Origin: Chromatiales bacterium
GTDB lineage: Bacteria; Pseudomonadota; Gammaproteobacteria; UBA6429; Thiohalophilaceae
NCBI GenBank assembly: GCA_027076325.1
Contig: JALTJZ010000046.1
Location: forward strand, 62,001 to 126,000
DNA: 64,000 nucleotides
Direction of reading: 5' to 3'
Shown: piece after piece, positions 8,567-18,254 of the stretch
Layout: each line of letters opens with the position of its first letter
Numbering within the stretch: the first letter of the stretch is position 1
The notes under the pieces: generated by a model
Databases searched by the model: none
The model's input: only the letters and a program-made list of their open reading frames with translations
What the model was told of the DNA's origin: nothing
Made by a program: the position numbers and the translations under genes

Positions 8567-9061
8567 ATGAAAATTATATTTTTCTTTATTATTACCTTAT
8601 CGCTGTTACCTTCACTCTCAAGTGCAGGAAAAAAAACAACAGCGAGCATAGTCGCAAAAGAACCCGTCACCATGATGGATCTTGGTTTGCTAAAACTTAA
8701 CTCTATGTTAGCTAATACAAAATTTCGCGGCCTGCAAGGGGCAACGATAGGAGCCATTTACAATGCTCGCCGCGGCACGATTGACCTGAAAGTGAGCATA
8801 CCAGTTAAAAAAGCCACTCGAACTCAATGCAAAAAAGCCGTTAACCATACAAAGAAAATATTTGTACAAACGCTTGGCGACAAGAAAATTGCAAATATCC
8901 ACCACTATTTTAAACATGAAGGAACTGCCTATAAAAATAAAATAAACTGGGATGATTTGGCTAACCATGTTGTTATAACAGCTATTGTGCTTACAAAAAA
9001 TAACTATCAACACAGTATTTATTGTCAAGGCAAGTTAATGCAAAAAGAAGTCACTTACTAA
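8567..9061 (+). CDS. Exported hypothetical protein
   Basis: This 164-residue protein has a signal peptide (MKIIFFFIITLSLLPSLSSAG). The mature part is basic, with two cysteines (CKKAVNHTKKIF near residue 85 and IYCQGKL near residue 153) that could pair in the periplasm. I recognise no family. The Shine-Dalgarno is weak. It lies 90 bases after the barrel lipoprotein and may belong to the same unit. Directly downstream is a short relic resembling the tail of the exported protein at 4673-5857. Confidence 0.5.
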   Translation: MKIIFFFIITLSLLPSLSSAGKKTTASIVAKEPVTMMDLGLLKLNSMLANTKFRGLQGATIGAIYNARRGTIDLKVSIPVKKATRTQCKKAVNHTKKIFVQTLGDKKIANIHHYFKHEGTAYKNKINWDDLANHVVITAIVLTKNNYQHSIYCQGKLMQKEVTY

Positions 9062-9066
9062 ATTAA

Positions 9067-9156
9067 CAGAGCCTTACTCTACCCCACTGTTCTAATGAAG
9101 AAGCAATATACCATCGAATGACAAATAATATAAAATCGCTGGAATTCGAAAAATAA
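9067..9156 (+). pseudogene. Relic of the 3' end of a 4673-type gene
   Basis: Read from 9094, this stretch gives NEEAIYHRMTNNIKSLEFEK followed by a stop. The exported protein at 4673-5857 has NEEAIHQQ and then NKKSLEFEL before its stop, and the DNA words (AATGAAGA-GCAATA, TCGCTGGAATT-GAA) also agree. There is no start or upstream part, so it looks like the remains of a deleted paralogue. Confidence 0.5.
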
Positions 9157-9212
9157 TTAAACTTTTGCAGCCTATTTTCACTAATGAATTCATACAACTT
9201 AACATTATAAAC

Positions 9213-10274
9213 TCAAGATAGCTTTGTCACAGAAAGGAGCTCAGCAAACTTTTTATAGACAAACTCAACGGGTAGCTCAATACTTCCGCAAGGCTTCCCA
9301 CACTCATTTATATTCGACTTATCTTCAATAAAACAAGAAATATAGGGGCAATCATCAGGTTCTACATGCTCGGGGCGTGTGTGTGTAAAGAGTATCAGGC
9401 ATGGACATTTAACACCAAAGGCTAAATGCATAACAGACGTATCACCTGTTACAAGGGCTCGGCAGCGCTTTAACACCGCTGCATCCATATCCAGAGATAT
9501 CTTCGGTAAAACGGTGTGCTTATTTTCTATATCCAAAAGCCTGAATTCAGCGGCAAGTTGTTCCATTCCCGGATTAGTAAATATCACGACTTTTATTCCG
9601 TAATCTGAATGGATCCGATCGGCTAAACAAACGAAGTTCTCTACCGGCCAACATTTTGCCTCCTCACCAGCGCCAAGATTCATTGCAATATAACCAGCAT
9701 CTATGTCCGGTAACATTTGTATAGCGTAAGCATCGGCTTCTGCCGAACAATAAAATGAACTACCACAACGAATCTGTTCCGCAGCTACACCAAGCGGTTC
9801 TAATTTGGTTCCTAACGCTTTTGTCCATTGACCACAGAAACCAGGGTATTTCACCAATAAATTATTTGCTTTACGTAATTCTCTGGAATGATCAAAGCCT
9901 AGCCGAATACGTGCCCCCATCAGTCGGGTAATCAATGGACTACTTCCACCAGAGTACAAGTTAACACACAAATCAAATTTTCGAATACGTAAGTTAATCA
10001 CATTTTTTATCGAAGATGTGATATAGCGCATCAACGGCTTCTTGTTTCGAGAAAAAACAACTATATCTACAATATCTGGATGATTATCTAACGCCTTTTT
10101 TCCAACTGGATCAACCACAGCAGTGATACTCGCCTGAGGAAATCGTTGTTTTAACGCCTCAATAACAGGAACGCGCAACAAGACATCGCCAAGTCGTCCC
10201 CAACATAAAACACAGATCTTATTAAGATCCTGTAATTCACTGTTATCTATTGCATATCCATAGTATTTCCGCAT
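9213..10274 (-). CDS. GT9-family (heptosyltransferase-like) glycosyltransferase
   Basis: This 353-residue protein has the GT9 two-domain pattern of ADP-heptose:LPS heptosyltransferases. The N-terminus has ICVLCWGRLGDVLLRVPVIEALKQ (about residues 21-45). The C-terminal nucleotide-sugar half has NLGAGEEAKCWPVENF and TGDTSVMHLAFGVKCP. These enzymes add heptose (or related sugars) to LPS core on the cytoplasmic face of the inner membrane. It is one of five GT9 genes in the window. It is divergent from an FkbM-like methyltransferase gene, which suggests shared glycan work. Donor and acceptor are unknown. Confidence 0.8.
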   Translation of the reverse strand: MRKYYGYAIDNSELQDLNKICVLCWGRLGDVLLRVPVIEALKQRFPQASITAVVDPVGKKALDNHPDIVDIVVFSRNKKPLMRYITSSIKNVINLRIRKFDLCVNLYSGGSSPLITRLMGARIRLGFDHSRELRKANNLLVKYPGFCGQWTKALGTKLEPLGVAAEQIRCGSSFYCSAEADAYAIQMLPDIDAGYIAMNLGAGEEAKCWPVENFVCLADRIHSDYGIKVVIFTNPGMEQLAAEFRLLDIENKHTVLPKISLDMDAAVLKRCRALVTGDTSVMHLAFGVKCPCLILFTHTRPEHVEPDDCPYISCFIEDKSNINECGKPCGSIELPVEFVYKKFAELLSVTKLS

Positions 10275-10517
10275 TAATTTTGACCTTAACTAAATATGAC
10301 CTGCTACATCTTCAAAAATACAGGGCGAATTGTAAAAGTATGCTATCCAAATAACCCCCTTTTTGCAAAATTTATACATATTATCGCTACAGTTTAAGTA
10401 TGATCTTGATGCAGATATTAGTAAACTCAGATATTGAGCAACGGCTATTCTTTAAATTAGTAAAATATGATAAAAAGCATTCCACTATTAGCAACTCATA
10501 ACAAGCAGGATTAACTT

Positions 10518-11573
10518 ATGCGCTTAGGACGACTCAAATCTCTGTTTAGTTTGCAAAAATTTAACAAGCTACGACAAGACTTTACAACACCATTCAAAGC
10601 TTTATTGGCAGCCAGTGGAGTCACTAATAAAAAGATAACCTTGCAAACACATTCAGGACAGAAACTTGATGTTGACCGAGGTGATCTGCCTATTTGGAAA
10701 GCCTACTTTGGTTCACCTTATTGTTCGATAAAAATAAAACAGGGAATGTTTCATATTCTACCTAATAATCATTCTCATCCTGATTACTTTATTAAAGGTG
10801 GGCATGCTACTTTTACCTGGCAAGCCAGACGGTGGGTAAAACACCAGGCCCCCTTACTACGCGAACTTGAAGCGGCAGAGAAAAGTGTTTATTCACAACA
10901 TGGTGAAGACGGAGTTATACAAGCATTACTAAAAGAAATCCCGCCTGGTAATCAGTTTATAGTGGAGTTTGGTGCTTATGATGGCGAATGTATGAGTAAT
11001 AGCCGACATTTAATCTGTGATCATAACTGGCAGGCATTATTAATTGAACCCGATCCACGTTTTTTTGCGCGCCTAGAACATCTTTATGCCAAAAACGACC
11101 GCGTCAAGACGGTACAAGCCTTTATTACAACAGAAAACATTAACCAGTTATTTGCGGATGCAGAGGTACCAAAGAAGTTTGATGTGTTATCCATCGACGT
11201 AGATGGCCCGGATTATTACTTATGGCAGGCATTAACGGATTACCAACCAGCAATAGTTTTACTGGAATATAATGCGTCTATACCGCCGGATAAAAAATAT
11301 ATTGTACCAGAGGAACAAGCATGGAAGCTAAGTGGAACAGCACGCGAAGGTGCCAGTATATTAGCCTTGTATGAACTCGGCTTACAAAAAGGTTATCGCT
11401 TAATCTATAGTGAATTATCCGGTGCCAACCTTTTCTTTATACATGAATCGCTTGTAGAAAACTTTGACTTAACAGGGCTAACACCAGATGCGCTTTATCA
11501 AACACCGCAATTTGGAGAACTTGCTGGTGGCGCAGCACCCAATGGCCGAGGTTATGCTGATAATAGAAAATAA
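10518..11573 (+). CDS. FkbM-like SAM-dependent methyltransferase
   Basis: This 351-residue protein has a Rossmann methyltransferase core at about residues 130-240. The parts are YSQHGEDGVIQAL, FIVEFGAYDGECMSNS (glycine-rich SAM loop), ALLIEPDPRFFARL (acidic residue after strand 2) and VLSIDVDGPDYYLW. These fit FkbM-type enzymes that methylate sugar hydroxyls. The first 120 residues match nothing I recognise and may bind the acceptor. AGGA precedes the ATG. It stands divergent from a GT9 gene, in keeping with a role in cell-surface glycan modification. Confidence 0.65.
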   Translation: MRLGRLKSLFSLQKFNKLRQDFTTPFKALLAASGVTNKKITLQTHSGQKLDVDRGDLPIWKAYFGSPYCSIKIKQGMFHILPNNHSHPDYFIKGGHATFTWQARRWVKHQAPLLRELEAAEKSVYSQHGEDGVIQALLKEIPPGNQFIVEFGAYDGECMSNSRHLICDHNWQALLIEPDPRFFARLEHLYAKNDRVKTVQAFITTENINQLFADAEVPKKFDVLSIDVDGPDYYLWQALTDYQPAIVLLEYNASIPPDKKYIVPEEQAWKLSGTAREGASILALYELGLQKGYRLIYSELSGANLFFIHESLVENFDLTGLTPDALYQTPQFGELAGGAAPNGRGYADNRK

Positions 11574-11661
11574 TGCAGGCAGTCTGTAATTAGCCAGAAT
11601 CAAGTCATAGATGAGCGGTTAACATACCCAAACTAAGTAAGTAACAATTACTCTAGCCCTT

Positions 11662-12714
11662 TTATTTTTTAAAAATAATTTCCAGACGCAAGATTAAAGA
11701 GTGTTCGGCATTAAAGTCATTTTTTTCCTGGTATATTATTTGTGGCACCAACTCAACAAATAAATAGTCTTTATGGATATTCTGGCGATATGTCGCACCC
11801 ACTAAATAATACCTGGAGTACATTGCCGACTTGCTTACATCACTGAAAGTCACATAGTAAGATAGTATCCTTTTCTTACTCAGAGTATGAAACATTGAAA
11901 AACTCTGGTTATAGAGAAAATAGTCTGTTTTCTTTGTCCAGCGAGCAAAAGAGCCTATTCGAAACAGAGAATCTTTGCTTATCTTTCGATTAAATTCCAG
12001 GTATGAATCCAGCCCCACACCTGTTGAATTAAACCAGAAAGGGGTTTCACCCCAATATATGCTCCATTTATCAAACTCATATCTTCTTTTAAGCCTCAAT
12101 CGGGTATAGAGTTCAACATCTGAACCTAAACGCAACCCAAGTGAAGGCTTAAATTGCCAGCCTGTTTTTTTTCCTAGTGAAGCTTGAACCCCAGCAAAAT
12201 AGTCTTTATCTTTCTCTGCAGTAGCCGGAGTATTTTCTGTTTGCCCAACAACATCACCCTGCCGTTTATCTATATCGCTTTCAAATGTAAATCTCAATTT
12301 CTTTTTTGTATTTGGTAAGCGTAATTTAAGACGAACATTCCCGGTATAACTCATATCACCATAGTCATCCAGAGTCGCATCCATTCTTAACCTCAAATAA
12401 GTTCCACTTGTATCATAGAAAACTTTATCTTCAGAAAAAAATTCATCCAGACTCTTTGCGAATATTTCTACACCTGATGAAATAACTTCCTGTGGCTTAT
12501 CCAGAAATGAGAAAAATGCTTCGTCCGAATCAGAATCTTCCTGTGATATACCATATTCATCAGCCTCAATGCACATATCAGTATCTTGAGCTTCTAATAT
12601 TGTATTTTTTGTGTCGATATTTGTGGCAACCTCTGCTGCCACGGCAGGCAATAACACTCCAGTAAAAAATAGCATATAGCATATAACTTTCACTAAGCCT
12701 GAATATAACATCAT
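11662..12714 (-). CDS. Probable outer-membrane beta-barrel protein
   Basis: This 350-residue protein has a signal peptide (to about AVAAE, residue 28). An acidic stretch follows (DADEYG...EDSDSDEAFF), then alternating hydrophobic strands (TYLRLRMDATLDDYGDMSYTG, LKLRLPNTKKKLRFTFES, SLGLRLGSDVELYTRLRLKRRYEF). It ends LILRLEIIFKK. The alternation and aromatic strand ends suggest a small barrel in the outer membrane. I recognise no family and the function is unknown. It stands alone, convergent with the methyltransferase gene. Confidence 0.55.
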   Translation of the reverse strand: MMLYSGLVKVICYMLFFTGVLLPAVAAEVATNIDTKNTILEAQDTDMCIEADEYGISQEDSDSDEAFFSFLDKPQEVISSGVEIFAKSLDEFFSEDKVFYDTSGTYLRLRMDATLDDYGDMSYTGNVRLKLRLPNTKKKLRFTFESDIDKRQGDVVGQTENTPATAEKDKDYFAGVQASLGKKTGWQFKPSLGLRLGSDVELYTRLRLKRRYEFDKWSIYWGETPFWFNSTGVGLDSYLEFNRKISKDSLFRIGSFARWTKKTDYFLYNQSFSMFHTLSKKRILSYYVTFSDVSKSAMYSRYYLVGATYRQNIHKDYLFVELVPQIIYQEKNDFNAEHSLILRLEIIFKK

Positions 12715-12893
12715 CGTTGCTTTTTTTACGCCTATCGTATCTATGTTAAATAAATTTCACCAGAAACAGCCCCTATAGTGTTAATTAATAGTTCAGGTGA
12801 TAAAATGAAATCACTTTATACTCTTTATTATATCAAAATAAGCGTATAATAATTTTCGTTAATATCCAAACAATCAACCAAGATAGCAGAAAA

Positions 12894-13934
12894 ATGTCCA
12901 AAGTAAAATTGACTGAATATAGCCATGGGGCGGGTTGTGGCTGCAAAATCTCTCCCGGTGTATTAGAGAAAATTCTTAAAACATCTGGCAAACCGTTTTA
13001 TGATTCACGCTTACTGGTAGGTAATGAAACCAGAGACGATGCCGCTGTTTATGACCTGGGTAATGGCTCTTCGGTTATCAGTACCACTGACTTTTTTATG
13101 CCAATCGTTGACGATCCCTTTGAATTCGGTCAAATTGCGGCGACCAATGCAATCAGTGACATTTATGCAATGGGGGGCTCGCCCTTAATGGCCATTGCCA
13201 TATTTGGCTGGCCAATAAAAAAACTCAGCCCCGAAATTGCCGCCCAGGTTATTGAAGGTGGACGGCATGCCTGCAAGCTGGCAGGTATTGCATTAGCTGG
13301 AGGACATTCTATTGATGCCCCTGAACCTGTTTTTGGTCTTGCGGTAACAGGCCATGTAAAAAATATACACATAAAGCGCAATAGCCAGGCAACGGCTCAT
13401 TGTAATTTATTTCTTACCAAACCTCTGGGTATTGGTATATTAACGACTGCAGAAAAAAACAAGTGTCTTAAAGAAGAACATGCCAGAATCGCAATTGAAA
13501 CCATGTTGCAGTTAAACAAGGCAGGTACTGAATTTGCCAAACTGCCTTATATAACAGCAATGACAGATGTAACCGGCTTTGGCCTGATGGGTCACCTGGT
13601 CGAAATTTGTGAAGGCAGCAACCTACATGCTGTGATTGATTATAAAGCTGTGCCTAAATTAACCAATGTTGAAAACTATATTTCATTGGGTTGTTCTCCC
13701 GGTGGAGCACAACGTAACTTTGACAGTTATGGACATCACTTAAGCGATATGACTGATATACAGAAAAAAATACTCTGTGACCCACAAACATCCGGTGGCC
13801 TACTGGTTGCTGTTAAAAGTAACTATACGAACGATTTTATAAAATTTTCAGAAAAACTTAATTTAGATTTAAAACCATTAGGTGAATTAATAGAAGCATC
13901 TAATTCAAAATCAGTGCTAATAAAAATAATATGA
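12894..13934 (+). CDS. selD: Selenide, water dikinase (selenophosphate synthetase)
   Basis: SelD makes selenophosphate from selenide and ATP, giving AMP and phosphate. The 346-residue length is normal. The N-terminal SHGAGCGCK loop carries the catalytic Cys15 and Lys18 equivalents (Cys17/Lys20 in E. coli). The ATP-binding core ([33 protein letters not shown]) and the C-terminal [13 protein letters not shown] are present. A Cys rather than selenocysteine occupies the active site. The stop overlaps the start of mnmH by 4 bases (ATGA), so selenophosphate probably feeds tRNA selenation here. Confidence 0.95.
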   Translation: MSKVKLTEYSHGAGCGCKISPGVLEKILKTSGKPFYDSRLLVGNETRDDAAVYDLGNGSSVISTTDFFMPIVDDPFEFGQIAATNAISDIYAMGGSPLMAIAIFGWPIKKLSPEIAAQVIEGGRHACKLAGIALAGGHSIDAPEPVFGLAVTGHVKNIHIKRNSQATAHCNLFLTKPLGIGILTTAEKNKCLKEEHARIAIETMLQLNKAGTEFAKLPYITAMTDVTGFGLMGHLVEICEGSNLHAVIDYKAVPKLTNVENYISLGCSPGGAQRNFDSYGHHLSDMTDIQKKILCDPQTSGGLLVAVKSNYTNDFIKFSEKLNLDLKPLGELIEASNSKSVLIKII

Positions 13935-15040
13935 CACTTAAGCTCCCACAAATTGAAGACTATCAGTCATTATTTTTAAATAATGTCCCCATGCTCGATG
14001 TACGTGCGCCGATAGAATTCAAACAGGGAGCTTTTCCCTTTACACAAAATATTCCTTTGTTAACAGATAAGGAACGCGCCGATATTGGCACACGTTATAA
14101 AAATCTTGGCCAGGATGCGGCCATTAAACTTGGGCATCAGCTAATACAGGGGAAAATAAAATCAGAACGTGTTGATAGCTGGGTACATTTTTTTGAACAA
14201 CAACCACAAGCTGTACTCTATTGTTTTCGTGGTGGTATGCGTTCAAAAATATCTCAACAGTGGATTTATGAACGAACAGGTACGCTTTACCCCAGAATAA
14301 AAGGTGGCTACAAGGCCATGCGCCGATTTTTAATCAATGAACTCGAAATATCAGCACAGCACATTAATCCTGTTATTTTAAGCGGGAAAACGGGAGTAGG
14401 AAAAACACTGCTATTAAATACTATAAATCAGAAAGTTGACCTTGAAGGGCTTTATCATCACCGTGGTTCGGTATTCGGCAAACATGCCACGCCACAGCCA
14501 ACACAAATTGATATTGAAAATGCCTTGTCTATCGAACTGCTCAAACATCGCCATTACGGCAATACACAAATTTTACTGGAAGATGAAGGCAGTAATATCG
14601 GTTCACGACGAACACCGGAATGCCTTATACAAAAAATGCAACATGGTGATATTGTTTTGCTGGAGGCAAGCATTGAAGAACGTGTCAATATTACCTTCCA
14701 GGAGTACATCATCGAAGATTTGGCAGCCTATCAGACATACTATGGTAAGCAGCAAGGCTTCCAGCAATGGACAGAAAAATTAAAACATTCTATCGATAAA
14801 ATTCAACGTCGACTCGGTGGCCTTCGCCATAAAGAACTAAAAACGTTATTAAGCAATGCAATTCAACAACAAATTACTGGTAATATAGAGGCTCATAAAA
14901 ATTGGATTGAAGTATTATTAGTTCAATATTATGACCCAATGTATAACTATCAACTCTCTAAAAAACAACAACGTGTTGTTTTTAAGGGCAAGCGTAATGA
15001 AGTACATAGTTATTTAACAACAAAATATAAAATAAGCTAG
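13931..15040 (+). CDS. mnmH: tRNA 2-selenouridine synthase
   Basis: MnmH (SelU/YbbB) replaces sulfur with selenium in 2-thiouridine at the wobble position of tRNAs for Lys, Glu and Gln, using selenophosphate. The 369-residue protein has an N-terminal rhodanese domain with the active-site Cys in YCFRGGMRS (about residue 98). A P-loop SGKTGVGKT follows near residue 152 and a DEGSNIGS motif near residue 216. It overlaps selD by 4 bases, so the two are translationally coupled. No selA or selB is in the window, so selenocysteine use cannot be judged. Confidence 0.95.
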   Translation: MTLKLPQIEDYQSLFLNNVPMLDVRAPIEFKQGAFPFTQNIPLLTDKERADIGTRYKNLGQDAAIKLGHQLIQGKIKSERVDSWVHFFEQQPQAVLYCFRGGMRSKISQQWIYERTGTLYPRIKGGYKAMRRFLINELEISAQHINPVILSGKTGVGKTLLLNTINQKVDLEGLYHHRGSVFGKHATPQPTQIDIENALSIELLKHRHYGNTQILLEDEGSNIGSRRTPECLIQKMQHGDIVLLEASIEERVNITFQEYIIEDLAAYQTYYGKQQGFQQWTEKLKHSIDKIQRRLGGLRHKELKTLLSNAIQQQITGNIEAHKNWIEVLLVQYYDPMYNYQLSKKQQRVVFKGKRNEVHSYLTTKYKIS

Positions 15041-15060
15041 CTACTGCTGTGCATACTCAC

Positions 15061-15109
15061 TAAAGTGTGTTGCCAAACCCAGGTAATCTATTTACCAACA
15101 CACTTTTTT
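15061..15109. terminator. Terminator between mnmH and a convergent gene
   Basis: AAAGTGTGTT pairs with AACACACTTT, and an inner GGTAA/TTACC stem adds stability. A TTTTTT run follows on the plus strand and an A run precedes it, so it can serve both convergent genes. Confidence 0.7.
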
Positions 15110-15118
15110 AAGACGCTA

Positions 15119-15844
15119 TCATCTAAAAGCTGAGTTTAACCTTTCAACACGACGACACCGAAGCCCTAATCCCCTGAATGTACCGTCTTCATAGTAAATA
15201 TTAATACCCGATGCAATCTCATCATTACCGCAAAATACCGCTGGAAACCATGTATCACAATGATGGCGTCGTTCTTCCTCATAGGTATTCATAGCGGTGA
15301 CTGAACCATTAGCTGCCACTCTTGCAGGATAAATACGTATCCCTTTCAAACGGTTCTTACGACTGCTTTTCTTTTCTGTCATGCATGCAGCAATACCTCG
15401 CAGGAAGTATCGAGAATCTCTGAATTCGACTTTTTTTTCACTGCTCCCCGTTCCACAAAAACTAACTGATTCATAACCAGTTTTGTCAATAGTCGAATCA
15501 AGAGGCCGGGTTCTAGCAAGCATTGAGCAGGGCTTGTCACCTTTCTCACTCCAACGAATTTCTTTTATCCCCATAAAGATGGTACGTGTTGCTTTTAGTG
15601 GCCGCCGGGGATTTTCTGTAAGGATCTTGTCAGTAAAACGATGTTCTCCCGTGTTTATATTAATACGTTGCCCAGAATAACCTGAGATATTACCTGTATT
15701 ACTAACGGTACTGCCCAACTGTAAAGAACCTGAATAATTTGTTATACCGGTATTTCGAGCAGGCTCATTACCCACGACAGTCGCCTGGCATGCACCTGCT
15801 GCCAACAGAAATAAAGCAACAAACATTACATATTTAATTTTCAT
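15119..15844 (-). CDS. Exported cysteine-containing hypothetical protein
   Basis: This 241-residue protein has a signal peptide (MKIKYVMFVALFLLAAGACQA) whose AAGAC end could also act as a lipobox. The mature protein has a Gly/Asn/Ser-rich start and a folded C-terminal part with five or six cysteines (KPCSML, VSFCGT, AACMTE, HHCDTWFPAVFC, LRCRRV). The 'GIRIYPARVAANGS...DGTFRGLGLRC' layout looks like a beta-prism or lectin-like module, but I cannot name the family. It is a single gene ended by the terminator at 15061-15109. Confidence 0.5.
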   Translation of the reverse strand: MKIKYVMFVALFLLAAGACQATVVGNEPARNTGITNYSGSLQLGSTVSNTGNISGYSGQRININTGEHRFTDKILTENPRRPLKATRTIFMGIKEIRWSEKGDKPCSMLARTRPLDSTIDKTGYESVSFCGTGSSEKKVEFRDSRYFLRGIAACMTEKKSSRKNRLKGIRIYPARVAANGSVTAMNTYEEERRHHCDTWFPAVFCGNDEIASGINIYYEDGTFRGLGLRCRRVERLNSAFR

Positions 15845-16046
15845 AGCATTCCTTTCCCTTATTATTTTTATTACGGATACCAGTCATCCACCTGTTTATC
15901 TGGTTACGCCCCATGCTCAAAACTTACAAAGGTACCTTCTTTCCTGTTACTGGTATTTAATTTTTATCATGATACTGCATTTATCAATAACCAGCACCGG
16001 TCTTTTATCACTGGTAATTTTAGATTTATTTCATACCGAGCATAAC

Positions 16047-17192
16047 CTAAAGAACAGGCCGAATACGATAAATTTTACCACTGTCAGTCGAAAAATAAAC
16101 CCAGCCTTGCCGGCTTTGCGTTAAAGCACGAATACGTTCATTCAGTGTCTCAAATAAACGTTCTTCTCTAATCGCTTTGCCAGCATTATTGACAACAACA
16201 CGGTTAAGATGGCGTAATTTAAGTGCACCGGATAATAAATTGCCTTTCCATGCTGGCAAGCTATCACTGTTATAAATTATCAAGCTACCCGGTGCAATTG
16301 ACGGTGTATAAACTTTAACCGGATCTTGCATGCCTTTTCGGTGTGTTCCCTCACCGACAGCAACAGGCCCCCAGTATTCTTTCCCATGTGAAATAACCGG
16401 CCAACCATAATTTGCGCCAGCTACAATCAGGTTAATTTCATCCCCGCCTCTAGGACCATGTTCATTTGACCAGAGCCGCTTGTATACAAAATCATAAGCT
16501 AACCCCTGTGGGTTTCTGTGTCCATAACTCCATATTTCGGGTAATGCACCTTTGATTTTAACAAAAGGATTGTCTTCAGGAATACTGCCGTCCAGATTTA
16601 AACGAATAATGGTACCGGCATGGTTTGTTAAGTCCTGGCCATTAGGCCGCTCACCACGGTCGCCAATACTAAAAAAAACATGGCCTTTACCATCAAAAGC
16701 AATACGGCTGCCAAAATGATAGCCCGTGTCTGTTGCAGACTGAGTGACTAACAAGTCTTGCCACTGGCTAAGTTTGTCTTTGTTAACTTTACTGCGTGAT
16801 AAGACCGTAGCACCCTCACCATTTACTTCTTTTACATAGGTAAAATAAACCCAGCCAGTTTTTTCATAGTCAGGCGATACAGCTACGTCCAGCATCCCGC
16901 CCTGACCATCCACCATTACCTGTGGTACATTTTTAAGTGTGACTTTAGTGCCTTTATCTAAATCCAGTAACCGTACAGAACCACTACGTTCTGTTACCAG
17001 TAACATATTAGCGGATATAAAAGTCAACCCCCATGGCACACCTAAACCTGCTGCGACCTGTTCAACCTTTAATGTCATTCCTGCACTTTTAGCCACAAAC
17101 GTAGAACTAGCAGCCGGCAACGAAAAAAACAACAAGTAACCCATACAAAACAGGTATCGCATGGTTTTGAATGGTCTATTTATAAAATTCAT
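16047..17192 (-). CDS. PQQ-dependent soluble aldose sugar dehydrogenase (YliI-like)
   Basis: This 381-residue periplasmic protein belongs to the PQQ-dependent sugar dehydrogenase (YliI/Asd) beta-propeller family, which oxidises aldoses with pyrroloquinoline quinone. Family text includes VAAGLGVPWGLTFI, GSVRLLD, GGMLDVAVSPDY, HFGSRIAFDGKGHVFFSIGDRG, NLDGSIPEDNPF, PEIWSYGHRNPQGLA, WSNEHGPRGGDEINLI and NYGWPVISHG. The His-Arg-Asn of GHRNPQG and the EHGPRGGDE loop are the PQQ/Ca region. The start at 17192 is preferred over 17207 because GGGAG lies 5 bases upstream. A signal peptide ends near ASS. No PQQ biosynthesis gene is in the window. Confidence 0.85.
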   Translation of the reverse strand: MNFINRPFKTMRYLFCMGYLLFFSLPAASSTFVAKSAGMTLKVEQVAAGLGVPWGLTFISANMLLVTERSGSVRLLDLDKGTKVTLKNVPQVMVDGQGGMLDVAVSPDYEKTGWVYFTYVKEVNGEGATVLSRSKVNKDKLSQWQDLLVTQSATDTGYHFGSRIAFDGKGHVFFSIGDRGERPNGQDLTNHAGTIIRLNLDGSIPEDNPFVKIKGALPEIWSYGHRNPQGLAYDFVYKRLWSNEHGPRGGDEINLIVAGANYGWPVISHGKEYWGPVAVGEGTHRKGMQDPVKVYTPSIAPGSLIIYNSDSLPAWKGNLLSGALKLRHLNRVVVNNAGKAIREERLFETLNERIRALTQSRQGWVYFSTDSGKIYRIRPVL

Positions 17193-17248
17193 TATGCTCC
17201 CAGCCATAAAAGTCAGTCCCTGTCACATAGGTAGTCGAAATTTTTTAT

Positions 17249-17701
17249 TTAAATCCACCGTCTTACTTTCATTTTATAACGCAAATATTCTTCACCAAAT
17301 AATTCTGCGAGAGCCTTCTCTTCCGGCCTGATTTGAAATTTTGTTATATACCAGATAAAAAAGTATAAGAAGACAATGTTAAGAATATTTCCTAGCCATA
17401 TTGTTAATGCGGTTAATAACATTAGCGTACCAAGATACATGGGATTACGGCTATACCTGTAAATACCGGTATTAACTAATTGTGAGGCATTACCAGGTTT
17501 CATCGGGTTAACCGTCGTTTTTACTCGTAAAAACGGGATAATCGCAGCGACATCAATTGCGAGACCTGCAAATAATGCAATAAGTGCCAACGTTCCACCC
17601 GGTTCAAATGTTATTGCACCAAAATCCGTTTGCTGGGCAAGGCTCCACATAAGAAGCCCCAGGATCACGCCAACGAGTGGTGGTGGTATTTTTAATTCCA
17701 T
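17249..17701 (-). CDS. Isoprenylcysteine methyltransferase-like membrane protein
   Basis: This 150-residue integral membrane protein has about four spans. Its C-terminal half carries the conserved ICMT/PEMT block: NTGIYRYSRNPMYLGTLMLL (about residues 87-106), then RPEEKALAELFGEEYLRYKMKVRRWI. In the family this region binds SAM next to the membrane. Bacterial members methylate varied small or lipid substrates, and the target here is unknown. It is 57 bases upstream of the PQQ dehydrogenase on the same strand and may be co-transcribed with it. Confidence 0.8.
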   Translation of the reverse strand: MELKIPPPLVGVILGLLMWSLAQQTDFGAITFEPGGTLALIALFAGLAIDVAAIIPFLRVKTTVNPMKPGNASQLVNTGIYRYSRNPMYLGTLMLLTALTIWLGNILNIVFLYFFIWYITKFQIRPEEKALAELFGEEYLRYKMKVRRWI

Positions 17702-17779
17702 GCGTACACCTCAGTATAGATATTAAACAAGGCAGAGGGTAAAATCTGGAAGGTGTATGCTTACAACCTGAATTCACAT

Positions 17780-18067
17780 TTATCGTGAAGAATTCCCCAG
17801 TTCCCTGATAATGGTTTGCTTTGTAGATTCGGGAATATTGGCCTGACGTACATTTTCTATCAAAGTTGTTCTCATGTCCCGAAATAGTTGATTTTTAACA
17901 TCTTCCGGAATATCAGACTGGTTAATGGCGTCAAGAACCTTGTGGAATTCAGAAATATCAATTGAACTGGATTTGTCAGCCATCACATTAGAATTAACAG
18001 AAAAACTTAACAGAATCACCAAGCTAGCGAAAAAAACAGGGTTAATATTACGAATAAACATACTCAT
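17780..18067 (-). CDS. Small exported helical protein
   Basis: This 95-residue protein has a signal peptide (MSMFIRNINPVFFASLVILLSFSVNSNVMA) and a short helical mature part with two similar units (SDIPEDVKNQLFRDMRTTLI and ANIPESTKQTIIRELGNS). The start at 18067 is chosen because GAGG sits just upstream; a longer frame to 18178 lacks a ribosome site. I recognise no family. It lies 79 bases upstream of the ICMT-like gene on the same strand. Confidence 0.5.
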   Translation of the reverse strand: MSMFIRNINPVFFASLVILLSFSVNSNVMADKSSSIDISEFHKVLDAINQSDIPEDVKNQLFRDMRTTLIENVRQANIPESTKQTIIRELGNSSR

Positions 18068-18254
18068 CAAAGCCTCTTTATAATATGTAAAGTACATGTA
18101 TATATTCATAGCACAAATACCATTGCTCGTGTGCTTTTTTATAAGAATACTCACTGCTGTCCCGTTAATAAAGTTCACATTAATAAAAATTAGATTTTTT
18201 TAAACTTACAGAAGGTTAGCTTTTAAACACAAGTTCCAACTCGGCTGGTTTCTT

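Noticed and set aside
12766-12776. AACAGCCCCTA near 12.77 kb as another end of the 144-bp MITE
   Set aside because: Only 11 bases agree and the inner GATCTTTCA part is missing, so chance is the simpler explanation.
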